From Rosettibacter firmus (lineage in GTDB: Bacteria > Bacteroidota > Ignavibacteria > Ignavibacteriales > Melioribacteraceae), in the NCBI RefSeq assembly GCF_036860695.1, contig NZ_JAYKGJ010000001.1:124001-188000 (forward strand): 64,000 bases of DNA, given 5' to 3'. The notes under the pieces are model-generated. The model worked only from the letters and a program-made list of their open reading frames with translations. It searched no databases and was not told the origin of the DNA. Below, piece by piece: positions 16,471 to 25,799 of this stretch. A program made the position numbers and the translations under genes. Every line of letters begins with the position of its first letter. The stretch's first letter is position 1.

Positions 16471-17868
16471 TTACACCATTTCAATTACTGTTTTTAGCAT
16501 TTCATCCGAAGCTCGTATTAATCTTGCAGCAGCTTCATAAACTCTTTGAAAACGAATTACATTTGTCATCTCTTCATCAATTGAAACACCTGAATAAGAA
16601 CCTTTTTGTAATTCTAATTGCTGTAATACCATTTCACTTGTTTCTATTCTACTATCACTTGTAACTTTTTCGAGACCAAAATCATTTAAAAAAGAAGAAT
16701 AAGTTTCAAGTATAGTTTTATCACCTAACTCAGCAAATTTTTGATCAGCCAGGTGAGCTATGCTATTCGCAATATCACCGTTGCCATCATTACCCGCTAC
16801 ACTCGATGCTGCAATATTTCCTGGATTATTCAATATATCAGGATTTATTTGAATCTTACCATTTACAAATGCATCTTCAACAACTCCACTACTCCATGTA
16901 CCAAAGAATGGTATATTAGTATATGAATTGCCATTTTGTACTAAAGTATAACCCTGAAGATGAAGTTCGTTTACTTTTTGAATAAAAGTATTAGCAAGAT
17001 TTTCTAAATCACTTTTATATTTTGGAATTTTATTTGAATATAAATCAGTAATTGCATAAAGTTCACCGCTATTTAAAACTATAGAAGTAGAAGGATCGGT
17101 TTTTGGAACAATTTTCATTTTTGTCCCTTCAAATCTTACTTCAAATTCTGTATACACATTTTTATCAGCACCCTGAATTCCACCCACACTTACAGATACA
17201 GTTCCAAACTCATTATGTTGAACAGAAATATTAGCTAATTCACTTACCTTCAAAAGCAAAGCATCTCGTCTATCCATTAATTCGCTTGCTTTAATACCAA
17301 CAGCTTCGTTTTCATAAATTTTTCTATTAAGATCATAAATTTCTTTAAGATAACTATTAAGTTGATTAACCTTATCAACAGCATCTCTTTGAAGTAGATA
17401 ATGAATAGAATCGATGCTATCATATACATCTTTAAATCTTTCACTTAATCTTTGTGCTTTTTCAATAATTTGACTTCTAAATTGAATTGAAGTGGGATTT
17501 GTAGTTAATTGATCCCATGAATTAAAAAAATCATTAAAATAAGAAGATAGGCCATAATCTGTTGGTTCTGCTAAAATTGTTTCAATTTGTTGAAGAAGTT
17601 CAGAACGTTTATTTGCATCTGAGTAAGAAGATTTAAATTGTCGAATCTGATTTTCAATTAAATCATTTTTTACTCTAACCACATCCTGAATCTTAACACC
17701 CATTCCCATACCAGCTTGAGTCTGTTCTGTACCAAAGACAACTTTCTGTCGTGTATAATCTGCATTCCCTGCATTAGAAATATTTTGTGAAGTTACATCC
17801 AGTGCACGCTGGTATGTAGCCATAGTTCTAACCGATATGTCAAATATCCTTCCAATACCCATAATCAA
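16471..17868 (-). CDS. flgK: Flagellar hook-associated protein 1 FlgK
   Basis: 465 residues. The N-terminus has GRIFDISVRTMATYQRALD and SQNISNAGNADYTRQKV, the hook/rod-family motif; the C-terminus has the matching heptad helix ending VYEAAARLIRASDEMLKTVI. FYLSSYFNDFFNSWDQL-like sequence at about 100-120 is also typical. It forms the first hook-filament adaptor. Shorter than the enteric protein (about 547), mostly from a smaller middle domain. Start overlaps the FlgN-like chaperone gene by 4 bases. Confidence 0.93.
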   Translation of the reverse strand: MIMGIGRIFDISVRTMATYQRALDVTSQNISNAGNADYTRQKVVFGTEQTQAGMGMGVKIQDVVRVKNDLIENQIRQFKSSYSDANKRSELLQQIETILAEPTDYGLSSYFNDFFNSWDQLTTNPTSIQFRSQIIEKAQRLSERFKDVYDSIDSIHYLLQRDAVDKVNQLNSYLKEIYDLNRKIYENEAVGIKASELMDRRDALLLKVSELANISVQHNEFGTVSVSVGGIQGADKNVYTEFEVRFEGTKMKIVPKTDPSTSIVLNSGELYAITDLYSNKIPKYKSDLENLANTFIQKVNELHLQGYTLVQNGNSYTNIPFFGTWSSGVVEDAFVNGKIQINPDILNNPGNIAASSVAGNDGNGDIANSIAHLADQKFAELGDKTILETYSSFLNDFGLEKVTSDSRIETSEMVLQQLELQKGSYSGVSIDEEMTNVIRFQRVYEAAARLIRASDEMLKTVIEMV

Positions 17869-18308
17869 ACTCTTTTGTTAACAAAATTATTTTCCCCTTT
17901 TCCGAAAACAGTATAAATTGTATCCCGAATAATATTTCTTGAAACATTTACCAGCACAGTGATATGAGAATTAAGTTTAATAATTTCTGCTGCTTTGTTT
18001 TTAATTGCATCTCTGCTTTCTTTAATCTTTCCAAAGTTTTTATCAGGCAGAGCATTAATTAATTCTTCAATAGAACCAGTTTTAAGCTGTATTGAATTTT
18101 CAGCTGCAAACTCAAAAGTTAATTTCTTTCTTTGTTTTTCTTCTCTACTTATGGCAGATAGTAATTTTTGTTCGTCGTCTACTGCTTTATCGAGTAAACT
18201 CATATCATTTTTAAGCAGTGCATCTTTTTTTAGTTTTACAACTTCAAAAAGATCATCAAAATTTTTTTTCTGCCTTTCAATTGAATTTGTTAATTCTTCC
18301 AGTTTCAT
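17865..18308 (-). CDS. flgN: FlgN-like export chaperone
   Basis: 147 residues, fully helical, with a long N-terminal helix (1-90, Lys/Glu-rich) and a C-terminal helix ending TIYTVFGKGEN. Sequence identity to FlgN is weak by nature, but length, helical form and position directly before flgK fit the chaperone that keeps FlgK and FlgL soluble before secretion. Overlaps flgJ and flgK by 4 bases each. Confidence 0.75.
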   Translation of the reverse strand: MKLEELTNSIERQKKNFDDLFEVVKLKKDALLKNDMSLLDKAVDDEQKLLSAISREEKQRKKLTFEFAAENSIQLKTGSIEELINALPDKNFGKIKESRDAIKNKAAEIIKLNSHITVLVNVSRNIIRDTIYTVFGKGENNFVNKRV

Positions 18309-19117
18309 GATTCATTCTCACTAAAATGATTTAAATAACTCATTACTTTTGTAATGTAATTTTGTGTTTCTTCAAAAGGAGGAACACCTTTATATTTTTC
18401 TACATTTTGTGGACCTGCATTATATGCTGCCAGAGCTAATTTCAAATCACCATTATATTGTCGAAGCATTTTAGCAAGATATTTAGTTCCACCATAAATA
18501 TTTTCTTTCGGATCAAAAACATTTCTTACTCCCATCTCGGCTGCCGTTGAATCCATTAATTGCATTAAACCTTTTGCTTTTACTGGTGAGACTGCTCGAT
18601 GATTTGCAGCTGATTCAGCTAAGATAATAGACTTAATTACATTTTTATCAATTCCAAATTCTTTTGATGCATCTTCAATTATGTCCTCAAATCTTTTCAG
18701 GCGATTTAAAGACTCTGTGCTTGGTTGTATTTTAGGGATATCAGTATTCTCATTTACTTTTACTTCTATTTTTTCTGTGGATTTTAATTTTACCTTTAAT
18801 TCAGGACTCATATCTTCGCCAGTAATCTTTTTATAAAGTGCTTCTGCAATTCCCAGACTTTTTCCCTGAGATATATAAGATGCAATCTCCTGTTCGAATA
18901 ATGTATCAAAAATATCATTACCATAACCTTCTTCTCCAAACAAGCCATTAGTTGTTTTAGTCATTGATTGTAGCAACATGGCTGTGAAAATACTTTCAAA
19001 ATCTTTTGCTGCTTTTGCAATTTTTTCTTTTTGCTTTTGATTTTGAGCAGCATTACTCTCCTTTATCTGAGAGATGTGTTTATTCATATCAGTTATTTTT
19101 AATGATAACTTTTCCAT
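18305..19117 (-). CDS. flgJ: FlgJ: rod-binding domain fused to a lytic transglycosylase
   Basis: Residues about 28-105 are the rod-binding domain: AAKDFESIFTAMLLQSM, FGEEGYGNDIFDTLF and AEALYKKITG. After a linker, residues about 140-265 are a goose-lysozyme-like SLT domain with IILAESAANHRAVS (catalytic Glu168), KGLMQLMDSTAAEMG and ALAAYNAGPQNV. It caps the growing rod and cuts peptidoglycan for its passage. Gammaproteobacterial FlgJ instead carries a glucosaminidase (GH73) domain, so the enzyme module differs. It starts one base after flgI ends. Confidence 0.93.
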   Translation of the reverse strand: MEKLSLKITDMNKHISQIKESNAAQNQKQKEKIAKAAKDFESIFTAMLLQSMTKTTNGLFGEEGYGNDIFDTLFEQEIASYISQGKSLGIAEALYKKITGEDMSPELKVKLKSTEKIEVKVNENTDIPKIQPSTESLNRLKRFEDIIEDASKEFGIDKNVIKSIILAESAANHRAVSPVKAKGLMQLMDSTAAEMGVRNVFDPKENIYGGTKYLAKMLRQYNGDLKLALAAYNAGPQNVEKYKGVPPFEETQNYITKVMSYLNHFSENES

Positions 19118-19118
19118 A

Positions 19119-20222
19119 TTACATTATCACCAATTCTGCTATTAATGCACCTGCTTCTTTTAATGCTTGAAAGATTGCAATTATATCTCTTGGAGAAACT
19201 TTAAGTGAATTAAGAGCAGCTGCAACTTCCTGAACATTAGTTGCCCCTTCAATTGCAATAGTTTTTGTTGAATCCTGAGTTACATACGGAACTAAATTAT
19301 TAAACACAACAGTAGAACCTCTCGAAAAAGCATTCGGTTGAGAAATAATTGGATATGAACGAATTTGAATATTTAATCCACCATGAGTTATTGAGACTGG
19401 AAGAATTCTTACATTGTTACCAGCAATTACAGTCCCGGTTCTTTCATTTAAAACAACTTTTGCAATTTCATCAACTTGAATATTAATGCTTTCAAGTTCT
19501 GCCAGAAATGAGATTAAATTATTCTGCCTTTCCTGAGGGACATTGACAATTACTTCTGCAGCATCCAAAGCTTTAGCTATTTCTCCACCAAATTTTGAAT
19601 TAATTGCATTGCAGATATTATTTGCTGTAGTTATATCTGGTTCTTTCAAATAGACTGATATTTCTGAATTTGTGTTTTCATTAAAATTAATTTGTTCTTT
19701 TAATGTGCCACCACGAGGAACTCTACCAGCAAGTGAATGATTTTTCGATATTCTATTTCCAGTTATTGTATTTATGTCATATCCACCAACAGAAACTGGT
19801 CCCTGAGCAAAACCATAAACTTTTCCATTCATGCTTGAAAGTGGTGTCAAAATTAATGTTCCTCCCTGTAAACTTGTTGCATCCCCAAGCGAAGAAACTG
19901 TGACATCAAATTCAGCTCCTGGCTTTAAATTTTTATTTAAAGATGCAGTAACCATTACAGCTGCAACATTTTTTGTTCTTACATCGGTCTGAGGAACAGT
20001 TATACCAAATTTTTTTAACATACTTGAAATAGATTGAATAGTAAACGAAGAGCGATAACTATCACCTGTACCAGCTAAACCAACAACAAGTCCATAACCA
20101 ATTAACTGTTCAGAACCATAACCACTTAAATATGCAACATCTTTAATCCTTTGAGCATAAATATCACTTAAATGGATTGTTAATAGTAGAATTAGAATCA
20201 ATGTTAATTTTTTCTTTTTCAT
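19119..20222 (-). CDS. flgI: Flagellar P-ring protein FlgI
   Basis: About 367 residues with a Sec signal peptide (basic MKKKKLT, hydrophobic stretch, cut near IYAQ). The mature start RIKDVAYLSGYGSEQLIGYG and LVVGLAGTGD are FlgI hallmarks, as is NVAAVMVTASL and the C-terminal ALKEAGALIAELVIM. It forms the periplasmic P ring in the peptidoglycan layer. ATG 20222 is preferred: AGGTG lies 7 bases upstream; a GTG at 20231 would only add three residues. Confidence 0.95.
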   Translation of the reverse strand: MKKKKLTLILILLLTIHLSDIYAQRIKDVAYLSGYGSEQLIGYGLVVGLAGTGDSYRSSFTIQSISSMLKKFGITVPQTDVRTKNVAAVMVTASLNKNLKPGAEFDVTVSSLGDATSLQGGTLILTPLSSMNGKVYGFAQGPVSVGGYDINTITGNRISKNHSLAGRVPRGGTLKEQINFNENTNSEISVYLKEPDITTANNICNAINSKFGGEIAKALDAAEVIVNVPQERQNNLISFLAELESINIQVDEIAKVVLNERTGTVIAGNNVRILPVSITHGGLNIQIRSYPIISQPNAFSRGSTVVFNNLVPYVTQDSTKTIAIEGATNVQEVAAALNSLKVSPRDIIAIFQALKEAGALIAELVIM

Positions 20223-20231
20223 AACTTTCAC

Positions 20232-20801
20232 CTAAAATAACCAGTGAAATAATCTTGTAAGTATTCCTGGTTTTTGTGAAGAATCAATTAATCCACTCCC
20301 TTCAAATGTAATTTCAGCATCAGAGATATTATATGAATAAACAGAATTATCTGAAGAAATATCACTTGGTCGCACTATGCCTGTAATTTTTATCAACTGT
20401 TCTTCTCCATTAATTACAATTTTTCTACTGCCACGAATTCGCATATTCCCATTTTCATAAACAGAATCTACAATAGCACTTATTTTCGTTTTAACTACAC
20501 CGGTTGTTTTAGTTGAACCAGAACCAGTAAATGAATTATCTGTACCAAGAGTTATATCTGTTTTTGGTAAACTTGTTTTATCTATACCACCAGCTAAATT
20601 TGCACTCAATGAGCTATTTCTTCCGGCTGATGTTTCTGCATTATTAGAAGCTTGAGAAGATTCTAATACAATTATTGTTATTGCATCACCAACCTGAAAT
20701 GCTTTATTATCCGAGAACAATGAATACAGGGAACTTTGTCTCATATTCTGAGCATAAATCATAGCAGAAATAAACCATACAATTAATATTAATCTTTTCA
20801 T
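20232..20801 (-). CDS. flgH: Flagellar L-ring protein FlgH
   Basis: About 189 residues. An N-terminal signal (MKRLILIVWFISAMIYAQ) precedes SLYSLFSDNKAFQVGDAITI and VLESSQASN, the family core; the middle has GNMRIRGSRKIVINGEEQ and GIVRPSDISSDNSV. It builds the outer-membrane L ring. Unlike enteric FlgH, no lipobox Cys is seen at the cleavage site. ATG 20801 follows GAGTG by 6 bases; a TTG at 20813 is less likely. Confidence 0.93.
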   Translation of the reverse strand: MKRLILIVWFISAMIYAQNMRQSSLYSLFSDNKAFQVGDAITIIVLESSQASNNAETSAGRNSSLSANLAGGIDKTSLPKTDITLGTDNSFTGSGSTKTTGVVKTKISAIVDSVYENGNMRIRGSRKIVINGEEQLIKITGIVRPSDISSDNSVYSYNISDAEITFEGSGLIDSSQKPGILTRLFHWLF

Positions 20802-20805
20802 AGTT

Positions 20806-21456
20806 TCACTCAATTAATGATACATTGTATTTATCAATAATTTTTGCTTTGAATATTTTATTATCATTTGTTACCACTCTAATTACATCACCAATTTTTC
20901 CTTCTTCTTTAGCAATAACTTCTGTTGAAATATCTACTCCATTTCTACCAGCGTGTAGAATTATTTTATCATTATAAAAAATATCAGGTATCTGCTCGAT
21001 TAATTCTTCTATTAAAACCGAACCACGTTTTATTTTGGTTTTAGCTCTATATCCTTCTGTAAAATTCAAATCCGAAATCGGTTTCCCACGAATGTTTGTT
21101 ATATCAATAACCTTACGTTCAAAATATGTACCCGACAATTGCTCATTTCTATTAATTTCTTGAATAGTCACCAAAACTTTTTTGTACAATTTTATCTTTA
21201 ATGTTACTATTGATAAGCTTACATTATTTCTTTTATCATATAATTTAACAGGAACAGTTGCATTATTTTTATTGATTATAAATTCTCTATCATAATCCAA
21301 TTCTAATCGAAAATAATTTTTTGGCATTCCAGTAATTTCATATTCATAAGAATCGCAGGTAGATAATTTTTCATCGAGATAATTTTTTAATTGAGTTTCA
21401 AATTGTTTATTACTTTGAGAAAATATTTGTAACAATATGATTAATAGAGATATCAT
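20806..21456 (-). CDS. flgA: P-ring assembly chaperone FlgA
   Basis: 216 residues with an N-terminal hydrophobic export signal. The C-terminal half carries the SAF-domain pattern: GKPISDLNFTEGYRAKTKI, KRGSVLIEELIEQIPDI and KEEGKIGDVIRVV. FlgA helps FlgI assemble in the periplasm. Position immediately upstream of flgH and flgI supports the call. The N-terminal half is poorly conserved, as usual. Confidence 0.88.
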   Translation of the reverse strand: MISLLIILLQIFSQSNKQFETQLKNYLDEKLSTCDSYEYEITGMPKNYFRLELDYDREFIINKNNATVPVKLYDKRNNVSLSIVTLKIKLYKKVLVTIQEINRNEQLSGTYFERKVIDITNIRGKPISDLNFTEGYRAKTKIKRGSVLIEELIEQIPDIFYNDKIILHAGRNGVDISTEVIAKEEGKIGDVIRVVTNDNKIFKAKIIDKYNVSLIE

Positions 21457-21458
21457 TA

Positions 21459-22259
21459 TTAACTTCTCTTTAGATTATTTGCAATTGTCATCATATCTTC
21501 AACTGTTTTAACTGTTTTAGAATTAATTTCATAAGCTCTCTGTGCTGTAATCATTGCAATCATTTCTTCTACAATATCAACATTTGAAGATTCAAGATAT
21601 CCCTGATGAATTTCTCCAAATCCTTCACTACCTGGGGTTCCTAAAATAGGTTGACCTGAAGCTGGAGTTTCGGCATAAAGATTATCTCCAAGAGCAAGTA
21701 AACCTCCATTATTAATAAACCTTGCTAACTCAATAGTGCCTAATGTTACTACTGTTCCATCGGTTTGTCTTCCATTAACAGTTCCATCTTTTGCTATTTC
21801 AATATCAACGATGTTATCTGTTAAAGTTATTCCAGGTTCAAGTTCATAACCACTTGCTGTAACAATTTTACCATCAGCATTTAATTTAAATGAGCCATCA
21901 CGAGTGTATGCAAATGTGCCATCACTTTTTCTAACCTGAAAAAATCCTTCACCATAAATTGCAAGGTCAAGCTGATTGTTTGTTGCAACTAAATCTCCCT
22001 GTTTAAAGATTTTTTGTGTTGATGCTGGCTTAACACCATTGCCAACCTGAATTTTATTATTTGTATTTTCAAATACTCCTGGCGTTGTAGTCGATAATGG
22101 ATTAATATTTACTTCCTGATACATTAAATCCTGAAAATCAGCTTTGTTCTTCTTAAAGCCAGTCGTATTAATATTGGCAATGTTGTTAGAAATAACCTCG
22201 ATATTTATCTGCTGAGCATACATTCCAGAAGCTGCAGTTCTTAAAGCTCTTGTTGGCAT
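21459..22259 (-). CDS. flgG: Flagellar distal rod protein FlgG
   Basis: 266 residues, the expected length. MPTRALRTAASGMYAQQIN and SNNIANINTTGFKKNKADFQD form the rod-protein N-terminus, QVGNGVKPASTQKIF lies at the FlgG-specific loop, GEGFFQVRKSDGTFAYTRDG is the core, and GYLESSNVDIVEEMIAMITAQ with YEINSKTVKTVEDM closes it. It forms the distal rod. It follows flgF by 15 bases. Confidence 0.95.
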   Translation of the reverse strand: MPTRALRTAASGMYAQQINIEVISNNIANINTTGFKKNKADFQDLMYQEVNINPLSTTTPGVFENTNNKIQVGNGVKPASTQKIFKQGDLVATNNQLDLAIYGEGFFQVRKSDGTFAYTRDGSFKLNADGKIVTASGYELEPGITLTDNIVDIEIAKDGTVNGRQTDGTVVTLGTIELARFINNGGLLALGDNLYAETPASGQPILGTPGSEGFGEIHQGYLESSNVDIVEEMIAMITAQRAYEINSKTVKTVEDMMTIANNLKRS

Positions 22260-22274
22260 CTATCACCTCTCTAA

Positions 22275-22985
22275 TTAAATTTTACCAATTTGATTTGCAT
22301 AATCCAGAGATTGATCAAGTGAATTGATAACTTTTTGAGACCTTTCATATGCTTTGTTTAATTGAATCATAGCTTCCATTTCAAGAATAGGATTTGTATT
22401 TGATTCTTCGAGATAACCTTGAGAAATTTTATAATCATCTGGATTAGCTTCTTTAAAGTTTTCTTCGTTGACTAAGAAATTAGATTCACCACTTCTTGTT
22501 AGTTGTTCTGGATCATCTACCTTAACAATTAGTAATGAATCAATATAATGTTCATCAATTTTTATTTCGCCAGAAGAAGAAATTAGAATTGAAGAACCTT
22601 TCTGTCGCAATGTATCTTCGAGAAATATTCCGCCATTTTTTCCCAATACTTTTCTTCCTTCAGAATCAACGAGATAACCTTCATTAGAAATTTGAAATCT
22701 CCCATTTCTGGTCAATTCAATTCTCCCATCTTCATTTTTTACTACAAAAAAGCCCTGACCACTTATTGCCATATCAAGGGGATTTGAAGTTTGGATTAAA
22801 TCTCCCTGTTGATGGCTTGTTAATTTTTTTATCTGTGATTCTCCAGCTTCGTTAATATATTCTGCAAATGGTATTTCTCTTTTATATGCTGTTGTATTGA
22901 TGTTTGCAATATTGTTTGCTATAACATCAATATTTTTTGCTCTTTGATCCATACTTCTTGCAACTGTATAAATTCCTTTTATCAT
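22275..22985 (-). CDS. flgF: Flagellar proximal rod protein FlgF
   Basis: 236 residues of the same rod/hook family: KGIYTVARSMDQRAKNIDV, NNIANINTTAYKREIPF, GQGFFVVKNEDGRIELTRNG and a C-terminal GYLEESNTNPILEMEAM. Its shorter length, divergence from the neighbouring flgG and position before it support FlgF. A clear GGAGG lies 7 bases before the ATG. Confidence 0.9.
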   Translation of the reverse strand: MIKGIYTVARSMDQRAKNIDVIANNIANINTTAYKREIPFAEYINEAGESQIKKLTSHQQGDLIQTSNPLDMAISGQGFFVVKNEDGRIELTRNGRFQISNEGYLVDSEGRKVLGKNGGIFLEDTLRQKGSSILISSSGEIKIDEHYIDSLLIVKVDDPEQLTRSGESNFLVNEENFKEANPDDYKISQGYLEESNTNPILEMEAMIQLNKAYERSQKVINSLDQSLDYANQIGKI

Positions 22986-22996
22986 TCTATCCTCCT

Positions 22997-23608
22997 TTAC
23001 ATTCTTTCATATTCAAGATATTTCAAACGTGCAGCAAGCATTAATTCACCTTTAGATATTTTCAACTCTTTTGCTTTCTTTGTAATATTTTTTTCAGTTA
23101 ATCTATTTAAAGGTAAATCGTGTATTAATGTTCGTCTCGATTTTGATTTTTTATCTTCAACCTTTGATATAACTTTTTCTTCTCTCAATAACTTAATTTT
23201 ATTTTTTAGTCCCTGTTTTGCTTTCTTCTGAACTTTAAGAATTATTCTTCTAATAGCTATTAATAAGAAGAGAAAAAAAGAAAATATTAAAAGCAACTTT
23301 ACTTCAAATGAAAGATTCAAAAACAATTGCACTAAAGTCTTTTTTGGTTTAAAAGCTGGTACATTCGATACATTAACTTCATAAGAATTATTTATGTTAT
23401 TCTTTTCAAGTTTCTCCTGCTCCATTTTTAATTTTGCAGCTAAAATCTGTTGTTCTACAATACTTTTAACATTAATCGAATCACCAGTAATAGTATCTGT
23501 AGATTTCAAAGCTAAATTACCTGATGTTTTTGTCAACAAGCTATCTATATTTACTTGTGCATTAATTACTGCACAAGAAAAGAATATGTAAAAAATAACT
23601 TTCCTCAT
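22997..23608 (-). CDS. Exported single-span membrane protein, unknown
   Basis: Not recognised. 203 residues: a signal peptide (MRKVIFYIFFSCAVINAQ), a periplasmic part of about 75 residues, a strong membrane helix at about 103-125 (VKLLLIFSFFLFLLIAIRR) and a basic cytoplasmic tail of about 78 residues ending KGELMLAARLKYLEYERM. The layout resembles FliO/FliL-size accessory proteins, but no motif links it to either. Being inside the fliA-flgF operon it is probably flagellar; the tail could touch the cytoplasmic face of the basal body. Confidence 0.75.
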   Translation of the reverse strand: MRKVIFYIFFSCAVINAQVNIDSLLTKTSGNLALKSTDTITGDSINVKSIVEQQILAAKLKMEQEKLEKNNINNSYEVNVSNVPAFKPKKTLVQLFLNLSFEVKLLLIFSFFLFLLIAIRRIILKVQKKAKQGLKNKIKLLREEKVISKVEDKKSKSRRTLIHDLPLNRLTEKNITKKAKELKISKGELMLAARLKYLEYERM

Positions 23609-24912
23609 TCTTTTAATTTCCTTTTTAGTGGAAATAATAAATGAATGCTTGTTCCTTTTAGTGGAAGAGAATCAAACTCTGCTTTTCCTTCACTCTTCTT
23701 CATTAATTCTTTGATAATTTTTATTGTGAGATTAGATATATAATCAGAAGAATTACCAAAATTTTCCCAATAATCTGTTATGAATACAGAAAGAACAACT
23801 ACTTCGTTTATATATCTTGTTTGAATTACAATTCCACAACCACTCTTCGATTTCTTTTTAATCATCGAAAAAATGTTTGTTAAAATCTGTTTAATTTCTT
23901 TTGGACTTGTTAAGATTGGTGGTAAATGCTCTTCAAGATCCAGTGCACATTCCAATCCCAGATTTGTAAGTGTAGAATTAATTATTCCATAAAACTCTTT
24001 GATTACATTATTCAATTCACAAGGCAGGTTTTGTTTTGAGTTATTCGAGTTAACATCATTAAATTTCAGTAATTTCTGAGATAGCCCACTTAATCGACTT
24101 ATTCTTTCCCTAATTTTTTCAACTATATCAGAATCAATTTCTTTATTCATACTTTCTATATAATCTACACCACTTTGAATAACCTGAAGAGAATTTAACA
24201 TATCCTGAATAATACCTTCTGCAAATTCGCCAACAGCATAAAGTTTAAAATCATTATTTAACTTTGATTCATAAAGCTGGACTTCGTCATAAAGTTTATT
24301 AATTGTTTTCTTTTGATTTAATGAAATAATTTGTGGAACAACAATACCGAGTAAAATTGATACAGCTTGATTTTCAAGAGAACTTTCTGAAATCTTATTT
24401 GCAGGTCCCAAAACAGAAAGCACTCCAATGTTATTATTTATATAGCTTATAGGAAAAATAGTTTGATATAACTTAGCTCCTTCACTTGTGTAAGAATTTA
24501 AGTCTGGAATTACAGTTGGCTTTTTAGTATCAAAGATCCAGTCAAGAATTCCATTCTTATAAGCTTTATTAACTAAATTAATTTGCATTGAAGATGCTTT
24601 TGGACTTACTGCAACAAGATTTCGTTTTGATGCATCAAACAGAAATAAATCTACTTCTTTAGAAGTTATAATTCTTTTTATATACTGACCAAAGAGTTCG
24701 TGAATTTCTTCAGAAGTTTTTAAATCACCAATTGCCTTTTGAAAATTGTATAGATGGTGAAAAATATAATTATACTTTTCAAAAAGATTAGTTTTGGATT
24801 GATAAGTTTCAATAGTAATTTTCTTATAATCTTCAGCATCCCCTTTTGTAAAGTACTGAAGAGTTTTTGAAAACGGTTCGTACTTAAGAGTATTTTCTTT
24901 TATCAGTCTCAA
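23605..24912 (-). CDS. Degenerate GAF-histidine kinase-like protein (pseudokinase)
   Basis: Residues about 45-200 form a GAF domain. The following region copies a kinase H-box (AVGEFAEGIIQDMLNSL) but has Gln236 where the phospho-His should be. In the ATPase-like part the N-box reads ILTNIFSMIKKKSKSG, without the usual Asn-Asn-Ala-Asp/Glu, and recognisable G1 and G2 glycine boxes are missing. The fold seems kept but catalysis should be lost, so it may sense and bind rather than phosphorylate. The TTG start at 24912, with GAGG 8 bases before, overlaps the HDOD gene stop by four bases. Confidence 0.8.
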   Translation of the reverse strand: MRLIKENTLKYEPFSKTLQYFTKGDAEDYKKITIETYQSKTNLFEKYNYIFHHLYNFQKAIGDLKTSEEIHELFGQYIKRIITSKEVDLFLFDASKRNLVAVSPKASSMQINLVNKAYKNGILDWIFDTKKPTVIPDLNSYTSEGAKLYQTIFPISYINNNIGVLSVLGPANKISESSLENQAVSILLGIVVPQIISLNQKKTINKLYDEVQLYESKLNNDFKLYAVGEFAEGIIQDMLNSLQVIQSGVDYIESMNKEIDSDIVEKIRERISRLSGLSQKLLKFNDVNSNNSKQNLPCELNNVIKEFYGIINSTLTNLGLECALDLEEHLPPILTSPKEIKQILTNIFSMIKKKSKSGCGIVIQTRYINEVVVLSVFITDYWENFGNSSDYISNLTIKIIKELMKKSEGKAEFDSLPLKGTSIHLLFPLKRKLKE

Positions 24913-25790
24913 ATTAAATACCTCAATGAATCTATTTGAAGAATAATTGGTTCACGATACATTGAAATAAATTTTTCTACTTCTTCTGGTTCTTTAAATT
25001 GAAGAATTTCAGTAGCTTCTCTTTTTAATTCCAGATCATCATCCCAGCTAAAATTTGCAAGTTGTAATTTTTGTGTCATATAATCTGCAAAATGGATGAT
25101 GGAAGTAAGTATTTTTGTATTAGAAGCAAGATTAGGATTATGATGATATTTTACAATTTCACATATTGAATCTGGAATATTCCAGCTTTTCAAAAGAGTA
25201 TAACCCACATTTTGATGGTCCATACCGAGTTGATTATTTTCTGCATCAGAATATTTAGCACCATTTTTTACATTCTCTACAATTGAAATAAAATCGCTAT
25301 GCATATAACGATGGATAACAGAAATTCCAAGATCGTGTAACAAACCCCCAATAAAAACATCATTACTTTCACGAATTCCAAAATCGTCTGCAATCTTTTT
25401 TGCAGTTGTTGCAGTTATATATGAATGTAACCAGAAACCCTTCTGGTCCATATACTCATCACTTTTGTTTTTCATCGACTCCATTAGAGATAGAGCAGTA
25501 ACAATATTTCTGATTTCATTGAACCCTAAAATCATTATTGCATATTCTATTGATGATACTCTTTTTGCCAGACCATAAAATGGAGAATTGGCAATAGTAA
25601 GAATTTTTACCACTATGCTTTGATCTTTAGAAATTGCTTTAGCAAGTGTGTGGGGACTTGTATTTAAATCTTTTAGAAGTTCAAGAACTTCGGATAATAT
25701 TTTAGGGACTGGTGAAAGAGAAGTTACTCTTTTCAAAACTAATTGTGTTCTGTCCCTTTTTTGTGACTGTTCAAATGATATTGTATGCAT
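24909..25790 (-). CDS. HDOD-domain signalling protein (copy 1)
   Basis: 293 residues with one HDOD domain (about 25-220): LSPVPKILSEVLELL, SKDQSIVVKILTIANSPFYG, IEYAIMILGFNEIRNIV and GGLLHDLGISVIHRY. HDOD proteins are non-enzymatic HD-like domains used in signalling, often with flagellar or c-di-GMP control. It is the tandem paralogue of the next upstream gene at 25800 and precedes a degenerate kinase, suggesting a joint regulatory module inside the fliA operon. Confidence 0.88.
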   Translation of the reverse strand: MHTISFEQSQKRDRTQLVLKRVTSLSPVPKILSEVLELLKDLNTSPHTLAKAISKDQSIVVKILTIANSPFYGLAKRVSSIEYAIMILGFNEIRNIVTALSLMESMKNKSDEYMDQKGFWLHSYITATTAKKIADDFGIRESNDVFIGGLLHDLGISVIHRYMHSDFISIVENVKNGAKYSDAENNQLGMDHQNVGYTLLKSWNIPDSICEIVKYHHNPNLASNTKILTSIIHFADYMTQKLQLANFSWDDDLELKREATEILQFKEPEEVEKFISMYREPIILQIDSLRYLI

Positions 25791-25799
25791 ATAACCTGA

